A program made the position numbers and the translations under genes. The notes under the pieces are model-generated. The model ran no database searches. It saw only the letters and a list, made by a program, of their open reading frames with translations, and was not told the origin of the DNA. Positions 47,124 through 55,611 of a stretch of 64,000 nt of DNA are shown here, piece after piece. How positions within the stretch are numbered: the stretch's first letter is position 1; every line of letters starts with the position of its first letter. The stretch is taken from contig NZ_CP086136.1 in NCBI RefSeq assembly GCF_017565645.3, positions 6,307,501-6,371,500 on the forward strand. Direction: 5' to 3'. Source of the stretch: Bradyrhizobium barranii subsp. barranii (GTDB lineage Bacteria; Pseudomonadota; Alphaproteobacteria; Rhizobiales; Xanthobacteraceae).

Positions 47124-48448
47124 ATGGCACAACGGCAACTCAAGCTTGGCGCGTTCATGCGCCCGATCAGCATCCACACCGGCGCCTGGCGCTATCCCGG
47201 GGCTTGGCCGGACGCAAATTTCAACTTCGGCCATATCAAGACGCTGATCCAGAAGCTCGAGGCCGGCAAGTTCGACGCCTTCTTCATGGCCGATCACCTC
47301 GCCGTGCTGAACATGCCCGTCAATGCACTCAAGCGCAGCCACACCGTGACCTCGTTCGAGCCGTTCACGCTGCTGTCGGCGCTGTCCGCCGTCACCGAGC
47401 GCATCGGCCTGATCGCGACGGGCTCGACGACGTTTGACGAGCCCTACCACGTGGCGCGCCGCTTCGCCTCGCTCGACCATCTCAGCGGCGGGCGCGCGGG
47501 CTGGAACATCGTCACCACCTCGAATCCGGACGCGGCGCTGAATTTCGGCCTCGACGACCACATGGAGCATGCCGAGCGCTACAAGCGCGCCCGCGAGTTC
47601 TACGACGTCGTCACCGGCCTCTGGGATTCCTTCGCCGACGACGCCTTCGTGCGCGACGTCGAAAGCGGCGTGTTCGTCGATCCCGCGAAGATGCACGTGC
47701 TCGACCACAACGGCAAATATCTGAAGGTGCGCGGCCCCCTCAACATCGCGCGGCCCGTGCAGGGCTGGCCGGTGATCGTGCAGGCCGGCGCATCGGAGGA
47801 CGGCAGGCAGCTTGCGGCAGAGACGGCGGAAGCCGTGTTCACCGGCGGCGGCCCCCTCGCCGACGGCCAAAAACTCTATGCCGACATCAAGGGCCGCATG
47901 GAGAAGATCGGCCGCGATCCCGAACATCTCAAGATTCTTCCCGGCGCCTTCGTCGTGGTCGGCGACAGCGTCGATGAGGCCAAGGAGAAGCGCGCGCTGC
48001 TCGACAGCCGCGTGCATTACGACAGCGCCATCGCCTCGCTCTCGGTCATCCTCGGCACGGACGCCTCGGGCTTCGATCCGGACGGGCAACTGCCGGAGAT
48101 TCCGGAGACCAACGCCAGCAAGAGCGGCCGCCAGCGCATGGTCGACCTCGCCAGGCGCGACAAGCTCACGGTGCGCCAGCTCGCCCAGCGCGTCGGCGGC
48201 TATGGCGGGCTGTCCTTCGTCGGCACCGCCAAGACCATCGCCGACCAGATGGAGGAATGGCTGGTCGGGCGCGGCTCCGACGGCTTCAACATCATGTTCC
48301 CGTTCCTGCCGCCGGCCTCGACGATTTCATCGACAAGGTGGTGCCGGAGCTGCAGCGTCGCGGGATTTTCCGCAAAGAGTATGAAGGGGCCACTTTGAGG
48401 GAGAATCTGGGCCTGCCGCGGCCGAAAAACCGGTTCTTCGAGGCGTAA
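47124..48448 (+). pseudogene. LLM-class flavin monooxygenase (NtaA/SnaA/DszA type), 3' frameshift
   Basis: FMN-dependent monooxygenase related to nitrilotriacetate and dibenzothiophene-sulfone monooxygenases. Residues 1-395 are intact (LGAFMRPISIHTGAWRYPG; HLSGGRAGWNIVTTSNPDA; WPVIVQAGASEDGRQLA). Near 48309-48316 one base appears to be missing: the original frame then gives 29 unrelated residues and stops at 48398, while the +1 frame continues the family sequence [19 protein letters not shown] to NRFFEA and stops at 48448. Either a recent mutation or a sequencing error. A strong terminator follows the true 3' end. Confidence 0.85.
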
Positions 48449-48474
48449 TGGGACCGTTTTGGGTGGTTTTCCGC

Positions 48475-48511
48475 CCTAGAGCCCCGTTCGGGGCTCTAGG
48501 TTGTTGTTTTT
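48475..48511 (+). terminator. Rho-independent terminator
   Basis: A perfect 11-bp stem (48475-48485 with 48490-48500), loop GTTC, then TTGTTGTTTTT. It ends transcription of the flavin monooxygenase gene. Confidence 0.92.
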
Positions 48512-48559
48512 GACGCGTTTTCTTGACGCGAACCGGTGCCCACTTCGCTCGAAAACGCT
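48506..48559 (-). repeat. Dispersed ~50-bp palindromic element, copy 3
   Basis: Same element as at 17474 and 28642 (TTGACGCGAACCGG, CACTTCGCTCGAAAACG), here overlapping the tail of the preceding terminator and lying ~100 bp before rpmG. Confidence 0.85.
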
Positions 48560-48655
48560 TCGAAACCTTGACATCAGGCGGTTTCTGGCTAGGTTGCCGG
48601 CCAACGCGGGCCGTTTGGCCGGCTCCAGATTCCCTTCATTCCTGAGGTTCTGAAC

Positions 48656-48823
48656 ATGGCCAAAGCGGTCACCATCAAGGTCAAGCTCGTGTCCTCGGCT
48701 GACACCGGCTTCTACTACGTCGCCAAGAAGAATTCGCGCACCATGACCGACAAGCTGGTCAAGAAGAAGTACGATCCGGTCGCGCGCAAGCACGTCGAAT
48801 TCCGCGAAGCCAAGATCAAGTAA
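48656..48823 (+). CDS. rpmG: 50S ribosomal protein L33
   Basis: 55 residues, [20 protein letters not shown] ... YVAKKNSRT ... [18 protein letters not shown], the Cys-free L33 form usual in alphaproteobacteria. ATG 48656 is preceded by CTGAGG. It is too short for common ORF length cut-offs. The final codons plus stop are followed by a short direct duplication (AAGATCAAGTAAG twice). A strong terminator lies 42 bp downstream. Confidence 0.96.
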   Translation: MAKAVTIKVKLVSSADTGFYYVAKKNSRTMTDKLVKKKYDPVARKHVEFREAKIK

Positions 48824-48864
48824 GAAGATCAAGTAAGATCGCGGAATAAGCTACGGACTTTTGA

Positions 48865-48887
48865 CGGGGCCTCACGGCCCCGTTTTT
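48865..48887 (+). terminator. Rho-independent terminator after rpmG
   Basis: Perfect 7-bp stem CGGGGCC/GGCCCCG with loop TCAC, followed directly by five T. Confidence 0.93.
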
Positions 48888-48917
48888 ATTTTGCGGCTCA
48901 CGTCTCGGACGGCCGGC

Positions 48918-49262
48918 TCAGTCGTTGCGTAAAGCGGTGTCGGACCGAACACGCGTCACTTCGGCTGCATCGATCGGGGCAGCGGCACCACCCCAGCTAT
49001 TTCTGACAAAGCTGAGCACCGCCGCGACCTGGCGATCATCGAGCTGCCAGCCGTAGGACGGCATGCCGGGTGCCGTCGGCTCGGCCTTGGTGCCGACGCT
49101 TCGCGCACCACGGAGCACCATTCGGATTGCCGTTGTGGGATCATTTGATTGCACCATCGTAGACTCTGCGAGGGCGGGAAACAGGTGTGGAACGCCCTTG
49201 CCTTCGATCCCGTGGCAGGCGGAACATTGGTCTCGGTAGATCGCGCCTCCGGCCGCCATCAC
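48918..49262 (-). pseudogene. Triheme cytochrome c, separated C-terminal heme domain
   Basis: 114-residue frame with a single heme site QCSACHG and PHLFPALAES, the third heme domain of the membrane dehydrogenase cytochrome subunit. It starts GTG-ATG overlapping the stop of the upstream part by 4 nt, and has no signal peptide of its own. Cytochrome c needs export for heme attachment, so as a separate protein it would not be matured; a one-base frameshift in a formerly ~416-residue gene is the best explanation. Confidence 0.82.
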
Positions 49263-50167
49263 GTTCGCACCCCCGGGGCAAGCCTCGCCTCATCCTTGTT
49301 GCCCGGCAATGATTTCAGATACGTCGCAATAGCCTTCGTATCCTCATCCTTCATCCTGGACGTCGACAGCTCGACGGCCTCCGCCATCGGCCCTGTCGCA
49401 GCGGTAGCGCGATTGTGCCCCGTCTTGAGGTAGAGCGCGACATCGTCTGCCGTCCAACTGCCCAGTCCTGTCCGCCGGTTGTTGGTGATGTCAGGCGCCG
49501 ACCAGCCCTGGAGATTTGCGCCCTGCAAGTATTGATCGGTGCGATCGCCTCCGAGCAGCGTCTTTGGCGTATGGCAGGCTCCACAATGCGCTGGCCCATC
49601 GACGATGAACTTGCCGCGATTCCATTCGCCGGATTTCGTCGGATCCGGTTTGTATTCACCCGGCGTGAAGTAGAGTGCGTTCCACACAATCATCGCTGAG
49701 CGGATATTGAATGGGAACGGAAGCGTATTTGCATTGCGTGAACTCCGAACCGCCTCCAGCGAATTCAGATAGGCCCGGATCGCCATCACATCATCGCGCG
49801 ACAATCGGGTGTACGCGTTGTAGGGCATGGCTGGATAGAGGTGCGCGCCTGTTCGGCCGATACCCTTTCTCACCGCGACATCGACTTGATCGTCGCTCCA
49901 GGCTCCGATGCCCGTGTCCAGATCGGGCGTGAGGTTGGGCGACACGATGTTGCCGAACGGCGTCTCAATCGGCCGCCCGCCCGAAAACGGTTTGCCCCCG
50001 GGAACGGTATGGCAACCCGCGCAGTCCGACAGGATCGAAAGATATCGGCCTCGTTCGATCTGAGTGAACTCTTGCATGTTGGCGGAACCGGCATATGCAC
50101 GGCAAACCGCCGACGCCGAAAGCAGCACTCCGTAGACGAGCGTGCGTACGTGAGGACTCCTACGCAT
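49259..50167 (-). pseudogene. Triheme cytochrome c subunit, N-terminal two-heme part
   Basis: 302 residues with a signal peptide (VYGVLLSASAVCRAYA) and two heme sites, DCAGCHTVPGGKPFSGG and HCGACHTPKTLLGGD, like the cytochrome subunit of membrane-bound gluconate/sugar/alcohol dehydrogenases, which carries three. After NKDEARLAPG the frame ends early (VRT, TGA) while the family sequence resumes in the next frame (MAAGGAIYRDQC). It overlaps the GMC gene upstream by 8 nt. Electron acceptor role toward ubiquinone is expected for the intact protein. Confidence 0.88.
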
Positions 50168-51938
50168 CGACCAGCCTTCCAGGATTCTTAAGGTACTGGT
50201 TCCGGATCGCGGCCGCCGACCAATAAGCGAGCGCGCCGACCGTGAGCGTCGGATTATAACCGGCGTTCTGCGGGAATGCGCTTGCCCCCATCACGAACAG
50301 ATTCGGGACATCCCAGCTCTGCAGATATTTGTTGAGGACGCTTGTCTTGGGATCGGCCCCCATGATCGCACCGCCGTTGAGATGCGTCGTCTGGTAGGTC
50401 GTTATGTCGTATGGCGCGGTCCGATACTGCACGGCGAGCTTTTCAGCGCCCATCGCCTTGATGATCTCGGCGAACTTGTCGGTGAGAAACTTGTTCTGCT
50501 TGATCTCGTTCTCCTTGAGATCCATCGTGATCCGCATCAGCGGACGCCCGAACCGGTCCTTATAGGCGGGGTCGAGATCCAGGTAGATATCGCGGTAGGC
50601 GTAGAAGCTGCCATGCACACCGGTGCCGGGCTTGACCGTGCTGAGATAATTGTCCTTCACCGCCTTCTTCCAGTCGGCGCCCCATGCCGGCGTTCCCGGC
50701 GGCACCAGGGTGCTTTCGATCGGACGAGCACCTGTCTGCACCTGGCCGACATAGCCGCCGCCCACGAAACCATGCGGCCCGTGATCGAAATTGTCGCCGT
50801 TGAACTCGTCGACGCACATCCCGATCGAGCCTGACGCGATGAACGGGTTGAAGTTGAACTTCTTGTTGTCGAAAAAGCCGTTGACCGACGAGATCGTCTG
50901 GTGGGTGTAGTTGCGGCCGACGACCCCAGTGTTGGTGACGGGGTCGTAGGGCTGCCCGATTTGCGAATGCAGGAGAAGCTGGACGTTGAACATCGTGTAA
51001 GCCGACAGGATCACGAGGTCGGCCTGCTGCTCCCATTCTTCGCCGCTCGAGTCCACGAATGTCACGCCGGTGGCGCGCTTGCCTGAACGATCGACATTGA
51101 TCCTGACAACCTCGGAATTGTCGCGGAGGCTGAAGTTCGATTTTCGAATGAGATGCGGCAGGATGGTTGTTTGCGGGCTGGCCTTGGAATAATTGCCGCA
51201 GCCAAACCACTCGCAGAAGCCACAATAGGTGCAGGGGCCAAGGCGCATGCCCAGCGGGTTCGTATAGGCTTGCGAGAGATTGCCCGAAGGCTGCGGGAAC
51301 GGCTTGTAGCCGAGCTCGCGCGCGGCTTTCCCGAACAGCGTATGGCTGAACGGCTGGGCCTGCGCCGGGGTCGGATAAGGACGGGACCGCGGCCCTTCGA
51401 ACGGATTGCCGCCGTCCATGATCTTGCCGCTCAGATTTCCGGCCGTCCCCGACGTACCGCACAGATATTCAAAGCGATCGTAATGCGGCTCGAGCTCGTC
51501 ATAGGTCACGCCCCAATCCTGGATCGTCATATCCAGGGGCAGGAACGCCGCGCCATAGCGTTCGGTCAGATGTGTCTTCAGCACGAAATCCGACGGGAGA
51601 AACCGCCACATTTCGGCATTCCAGTGCACGCCCCCGCCGCCGACGCCGTTCGGCGGCATGAACGCGCCCCAGCTCCGGATCGGCAGCGCCGTCTGGTCCA
51701 TCTTGTTGCGGAACGTGAACGTCAGCTGGTCCGGACGCAGGAACAGCTCGTGCCGGATGCGATAACGAAGTTCGTCCTGCATGTAGCCCGGCGGAAAATC
51801 CGTCGGCGCGTCGCGCCATGGACCGCGCTCGAAAGCGATGACCTCGAGCCCCTCGTCGGTCAGCTCATTAGCCATGATCGCGCCGGTCCAGCCGAAACCG
51901 ACGATGACGACGTCTTTCCTGGGAAGCCTTCGGGACAT
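50160..51938 (-). CDS. GMC-family flavoprotein, gluconate-2-dehydrogenase-like large subunit
   Basis: 592-residue FAD oxidoreductase, periplasmic face of a three-subunit membrane dehydrogenase. FAD motif VVIVGFGWTGAIMANELTD at the N-terminus; a Cys-rich stretch GPCTYCGFCEWFGCGNY near residue 245; GMC C-terminal motif HLNGGAIMGADP and MGASAFPQNAGYNPTLTVGA with the active His/Asn. No signal peptide is seen; it may be exported together with the Tat-signal gamma subunit encoded just upstream. Substrate (gluconate or another polyol) is not proven. Confidence 0.92.
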   Translation of the reverse strand: MSRRLPRKDVVIVGFGWTGAIMANELTDEGLEVIAFERGPWRDAPTDFPPGYMQDELRYRIRHELFLRPDQLTFTFRNKMDQTALPIRSWGAFMPPNGVGGGGVHWNAEMWRFLPSDFVLKTHLTERYGAAFLPLDMTIQDWGVTYDELEPHYDRFEYLCGTSGTAGNLSGKIMDGGNPFEGPRSRPYPTPAQAQPFSHTLFGKAARELGYKPFPQPSGNLSQAYTNPLGMRLGPCTYCGFCEWFGCGNYSKASPQTTILPHLIRKSNFSLRDNSEVVRINVDRSGKRATGVTFVDSSGEEWEQQADLVILSAYTMFNVQLLLHSQIGQPYDPVTNTGVVGRNYTHQTISSVNGFFDNKKFNFNPFIASGSIGMCVDEFNGDNFDHGPHGFVGGGYVGQVQTGARPIESTLVPPGTPAWGADWKKAVKDNYLSTVKPGTGVHGSFYAYRDIYLDLDPAYKDRFGRPLMRITMDLKENEIKQNKFLTDKFAEIIKAMGAEKLAVQYRTAPYDITTYQTTHLNGGAIMGADPKTSVLNKYLQSWDVPNLFVMGASAFPQNAGYNPTLTVGALAYWSAAAIRNQYLKNPGRLVDA

Positions 51939-51939
51939 G

Positions 51940-52689
51940 CTACGACCTCGTCCATTGCGCGTTGCCGGTCATGCCAACCGGCGGCAGCGGAAAGCGCTCG
52001 TTGTGGCGGTTCACCCAATCGAGATAGTTGTAGCGCGCGCCCGGATAGCCGATCATCTTCCACGCGACCATGTCGCGGTTCCCGCCATAGATCGGGTCCG
52101 CGAAAAATCCCATCTGGGCGTCCTTGACGAGTTGCGTGAAGAACGCCTTGCCGTCGACGCCGTCGAGCTTGAGCTCGCCCTTGTCGACCGCCTTCAGAAG
52201 CGCGATCCTGTCGTCGCCGAAGAGCTCGGCGAAGGGCTTTCCACCACTGTGCTGCTTGCACGCACGATCGAATGCAGCGAGACCGTCCCGATAATCCTGT
52301 GCCGGACCGTTCGCCGACTGATGGCCCTGATTCTTCAGGCCGGCCTGAAACGGTGGGCGCACATACAATCCCTCCTGCCGGCCGTAAGGCCCAGCCAGCT
52401 GCCGGTCGATGAACACGGCGCAGCCGGCATCCTTGCCGCCCGGCGTCTCCGGATCCGGCGGGATGATGCAATCAACGAGTGCCTCCATGGCTCTGCCTTC
52501 TTCGCCGTTGAAGAACTCCCACGGCCCAAGCTTGATTGGCGGCGGCGGATTTCCCGCATTTGGAGCCCAGGGCAACCTCCCTGCGATTGTGGCGGCTTTG
52601 ACGGTCGTCGCGCTGAACAGCAGCAGGGCCGTCCCAGCAAGAAATTCCCTGCGTCGCAGGCCGATCATTGTGGGCGTCCCCTGTTTCAT
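51940..52689 (-). CDS. Gluconate 2-dehydrogenase subunit 3 family protein
   Basis: 249 residues with a twin-arginine signal (GLRRREFLAGTALLLFSATT) and the subunit-3 fold: EALVDCIIPPDPETPGGKDA, FIDRQLAGPYG, MGFFADPIYGGNRDMVAWKM and GYPGARYNYLDWV. It is the small subunit of the membrane dehydrogenase and is first in the operon; the GMC gene begins 1 bp after its stop. Tat export probably carries the folded flavoprotein as a hitch-hiker. Confidence 0.92.
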   Translation of the reverse strand: MKQGTPTMIGLRRREFLAGTALLLFSATTVKAATIAGRLPWAPNAGNPPPPIKLGPWEFFNGEEGRAMEALVDCIIPPDPETPGGKDAGCAVFIDRQLAGPYGRQEGLYVRPPFQAGLKNQGHQSANGPAQDYRDGLAAFDRACKQHSGGKPFAELFGDDRIALLKAVDKGELKLDGVDGKAFFTQLVKDAQMGFFADPIYGGNRDMVAWKMIGYPGARYNYLDWVNRHNERFPLPPVGMTGNAQWTRS

Positions 52690-53213
52690 TTTTTCTTCCT
52701 CGTCGGTCCACCGCGCTGGAACTTCGATGAGCTTTCGGAGGAGTGAAACGCCTCCACGTCGCTCACGACCTGCATCTATCGGTCATGATCGACAACAATT
52801 GCCCGTGAACACCTCACCGACTCTCAACGCGCGGCTTCTCGTTGTACGATCGCAAATTGATCGCGTATTTCACGAAGCCGGCGCGTTTCCAAAAAAACAC
52901 GGAGCCGATTGCTGCGAGCAGGCAGCGGAATCTCGCGGCAAGTCTCCTGTGTCCCGGACGCGCTGCAGTGCGCAACGTTGCTGCGCTGCGTCCGGGGCAC
53001 GAGACCGAAGTTGACGCGCTGCTCTTTCTCCACGCCGTCGTTGCGGGGAGTTCTTGCGACGGAGCAATCCAGAGCCGTTCCGCCGAGGGCCACGCTTTGT
53101 GTGGATGGCGAGTTTATAGGCAGATGCCCCCTCAACCCTCGGTTGCCCAATCCGAAATGTATGTTACCGTGCATTTACCGGGGCGGCATCTCCGTCCCGA
53201 ATTTGGGAAGGAC
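52690..53213. other. Intergenic region containing a palindromic repeat
   Basis: About 520 bp upstream of the dehydrogenase operon and of the secreted protein gene. 52949-53000 is an inverted repeat (GTGTCCCGGACGC facing GCGTCCGGGGCAC). The stretch 52980-53026 recurs with changes near 53890-53936. I see no gene. Confidence 0.6.
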
Positions 53214-53219
53214 ATGCTC

Positions 53220-53771
53220 ATGAAATTCTCGTCAAGCTTTGTCGTGCCCTCAGCCGTCGCTGTCTTATCAACTGCCTTGCTGTGCGCCCCGGCAGCGTCG
53301 CAAATCCCGACTGGCTCCGCCGCCACGATTCCCCCTGTCACGGTCGACGCGCCGAAACAGGTGGCAAAGCCGCACGTGTCGGAGCGGGGAGCAAACACAA
53401 CGGCGCCGCGTCGGACTGCGCCAACCGCTCGAACGTCAACCGCGAACACGCCTTCGTATGCGCCGGGTTCGGTGATGGGGAGGCTTGCCAGCCTGGAGAA
53501 AGTCGCCAGCAGCTGCAACGGTGGCTGTGCATCAAGCTTCCCAAGCGGCAAAGATCCCTGGGTCGGATGCAGCGAGTCGGGCGGCGGTACGGACTATGGA
53601 CCTTTCTCGCCAACGTGCCGAGACACCATCACCCATAAATCCTACCTGGATTGCGTTGAAACCAAGGTGTTCCTGGGCGAAAACCGAAACAAGGCCCACT
53701 GGTTTTGCAGCAGCCTGGCCGCCGGCAACAGGTTTAAGGTCGCCGAACTCAAGCGATCAGGACGTCGCTAG
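53220..53771 (+). CDS. Secreted protein of unknown function
   Basis: 183 residues: signal peptide MKFSSSFVVPSAVAVLSTAL with cleavage near CAPAASQ, a Pro/Thr/Ala-rich linker to residue ~85, and a Cys-rich C-terminal part (SSCNGGCASSFPSG, WVGCSES, CRDTIT, LDCVET, WFCSS) with eight or so Cys that may form disulfides. GGGAAGG precedes the ATGs at 53214/53220. No known family recognised. Confidence 0.78.
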   Translation: MKFSSSFVVPSAVAVLSTALLCAPAASQIPTGSAATIPPVTVDAPKQVAKPHVSERGANTTAPRRTAPTARTSTANTPSYAPGSVMGRLASLEKVASSCNGGCASSFPSGKDPWVGCSESGGGTDYGPFSPTCRDTITHKSYLDCVETKVFLGENRNKAHWFCSSLAAGNRFKVAELKRSGRR

Positions 53772-53889
53772 TCCATACCGCCCGCTGGCTTTCTGTTTCA
53801 GTTGAACCTGGACCCGATGTCGGCCAGCGCTGGCCGCTGCTAGCCCCAGCGTCGCCCGCCGGTCGCGCGCAAGCGCACCGTCGAGGTGA

Positions 53890-53936
53890 CGCTGCGCTGT
53901 GTCCGGGGCACGAGAGCAAAGACAGGCGCGCTGCTG
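53890..53936. repeat. Partial second copy of intergenic repeat
   Basis: GCTGCGCTGTGTCCGGGGCA and the following CGAGAnCnAAG...CGCGCTGCT match 52980-53026 with several mismatches. The inverted partner arm is missing here. Confidence 0.6.
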
Positions 53937-54111
53937 GCGGCCGTGGCCCATTCTTTTGCGTTCCACAAGCAAACGATTCTTTCTGCATTTGAACGACGAG
54001 ACCGCGTCAGGTCGCGGGTATGCGATCAAGCGCGCTTGTTCAGCGCAGATGTCGATCCAACTCCTCTCGCACCGGCAGCACGATTGCACCGGGCAATGAT
54101 GGAGATGGATC

Positions 54112-54438
54112 ATGACTGGACTTAAAATTCTTGCTGCCGTGGCTTTGTTGTCGGGCCTGACCGCAAGCGCCGCCTACGCGCAATCCGGCTTTGCGAGCAG
54201 CCATCCTGATACGTACGAGGCCGAGAACCCCAATCGCAACCTGAACGGCACGCTGACGCCGGCCGGTCGGCTGGGCCTCGAGTTGCCGGATGGCGCAGCT
54301 CCTGCGCAAGGCGCGGACAGCGCCATGGCTCGCGCAGATGGCACTGCTTCACGTTCCTGCGCGGAGCGTTATCGATCCTACGATCCGGCGACGAGCACCT
54401 ACCTCGGGTGGGACGGCAACCGCCATATTTGCAGGTAA
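54112..54438 (+). CDS. BA14K-like secreted protein
   Basis: 108 residues: signal peptide MTGLKILAAVALLSGLTASA, cleaved after AYA, a low-complexity middle and the C-terminal motif CAERYRSYDPATSTYLGWDG with NRHICR. This ending matches the BA14K family, cell-surface proteins first described as Brucella antigens with lectin-like activity. GGAGATGG lies before the ATG. A hairpin follows. Confidence 0.85.
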   Translation: MTGLKILAAVALLSGLTASAAYAQSGFASSHPDTYEAENPNRNLNGTLTPAGRLGLELPDGAAPAQGADSAMARADGTASRSCAERYRSYDPATSTYLGWDGNRHICR

Positions 54439-54462
54439 CGCAAAGCCGCAAGCCCGGTTGGA

Positions 54463-54500
54463 TTCGAGGCGCCGTCGAGATGGCGTCTCGAACTTTCCTT
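54463..54500 (+). terminator. Probable terminator after BA14K-like gene
   Basis: 11-bp arms (54463-54473 with 54482-54492) with one G-T pair, 8-base loop, then CTTTCCTT. Confidence 0.55.
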
Positions 54501-54607
54501 GACGCGTTGCGCATCACGATCAACGCGTGACTCTCCTCGGGTCCTCATGCTCATCGTTCTGCCGGAGGAGACGCCTCGGGTGCCGACGCTCGTGACAGCG
54601 CGCCCCG

Positions 54608-54751
54608 CTACGCCGTGCGCAGCACCGGCGGCTGCGACGGCCGGATCAGCGCGAACGCGACCTGGATGATGCCGCCGGCAAGACCGAGCGCCACGCCGAT
54701 GCGCCAGGCCATCGTGTAGGAGCCGAGCGCTTCGTACACCGCCCCGTCGCA
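54608..54751 (-). pseudogene. 3' remnant of an MFS transporter gene
   Basis: The minus strand encodes VYEALGSYTMAWRIGVALGL, then AGGIIQVAFALIRPSQPP ending VLRTA and stop, a hydrophobic segment like the last helix of a major-facilitator transporter. About 45 codons are readable; the rest of the gene is gone. It is a decayed fragment. Confidence 0.65.
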
Positions 54752-54920
54752 GACGCGCCGCGTTGCGTTCAAGGCACGAGCGGCTCCTGAATTGTCGCGC
54801 CCGCCACGCGCATAGAAGACTACGTGACACCTAGTCGTTCCATGTCAACGATGGGCCAGGAGCTGCAATTTGAGAATGGCACCGCACCGCCAAATCTATT
54901 GGGCGACGCCCATCTGATAC

Positions 54921-55289
54921 CTAGAATGTAAGACCACACCTAACGTGAAGATCGCCCCGGACGATCTGAATGATGACGTTCTGCGCCACGGGGACTGGGC
55001 CGTCTTTCGTAACCCATGTAAGCGTAACGCTATCGGGCCGATAACGGTTATCAAATGTCGGTTTACCGAACCGCTCAATATAGGCATTTCTGGTATCTTG
55101 GATGGCATTCGGGCCTGCCGCCCTCGGTTTCTTCACCTGATAGGCTTGGTCAAGGCCATCGACGTGAGTGCAGATGCCGCTCTCGGATATAGGGAGCGCC
55201 ATGATTTTGCTTGGCAGTAGCGCAAAAACAAGCGCGCATTTCAGATTACGAGTTATGACCACGAGAGCCAACCTGTTGATTCGATGCAT
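54921..55289 (-). CDS. Hypothetical secreted protein, low GC
   Basis: 122 residues with an N-terminal hydrophobic stretch (CALVFALLPSKIMALPISES) that could be a signal, then a charged domain (YQVKKPRAAGPNAIQDTRNAY; VTLTWVTKDGPVPVAQNV). Codon use is less GC-biased than the core genes, suggesting foreign origin. No strong ribosome binding site and no recognised family, so it is a tentative call. Confidence 0.5.
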   Translation of the reverse strand: MHRINRLALVVITRNLKCALVFALLPSKIMALPISESGICTHVDGLDQAYQVKKPRAAGPNAIQDTRNAYIERFGKPTFDNRYRPDSVTLTWVTKDGPVPVAQNVIIQIVRGDLHVRCGLTF

Positions 55290-55611
55290 TGAACTAAGAT
55301 CGACACGTCACGAGCTAGTCTAACAAGAATACTGCTCAATGTCCTTTATGGGTCACAAGCGGCGGTCGATGCCTGCACGAGACAGGTTCAATTTACCGGT
55401 GATAGCTGACGTGCGGAGAGCTCAGAGCGTCTTCGGGTCAGGGCCACAACCCGGCATCCTGCCCACCGATGAATTTCGGCGTTTCGGATAGGCCGAGGGA
55501 AACCGGAAAATTACCCGTCACGCTAGGCTTTTTGAACCGCCCGCGGTGTCAACAATACCAATTGTAATTATCGTGCATTGCAACTAGTGGAGAACACTAA
55601 GAGGTACGGGC
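55290..55611. other. Intergenic region, no recognisable gene
   Basis: About 320 bp, AT-richer than the core genome, between two accessory ORFs. I see nothing beyond the probable promoter of the downstream gene. Confidence 0.5.

Noticed and set aside
53885..53960. Possible tRNA or small RNA gene
   Set aside because: No cloverleaf or terminator; the segment is a partial intergenic repeat.
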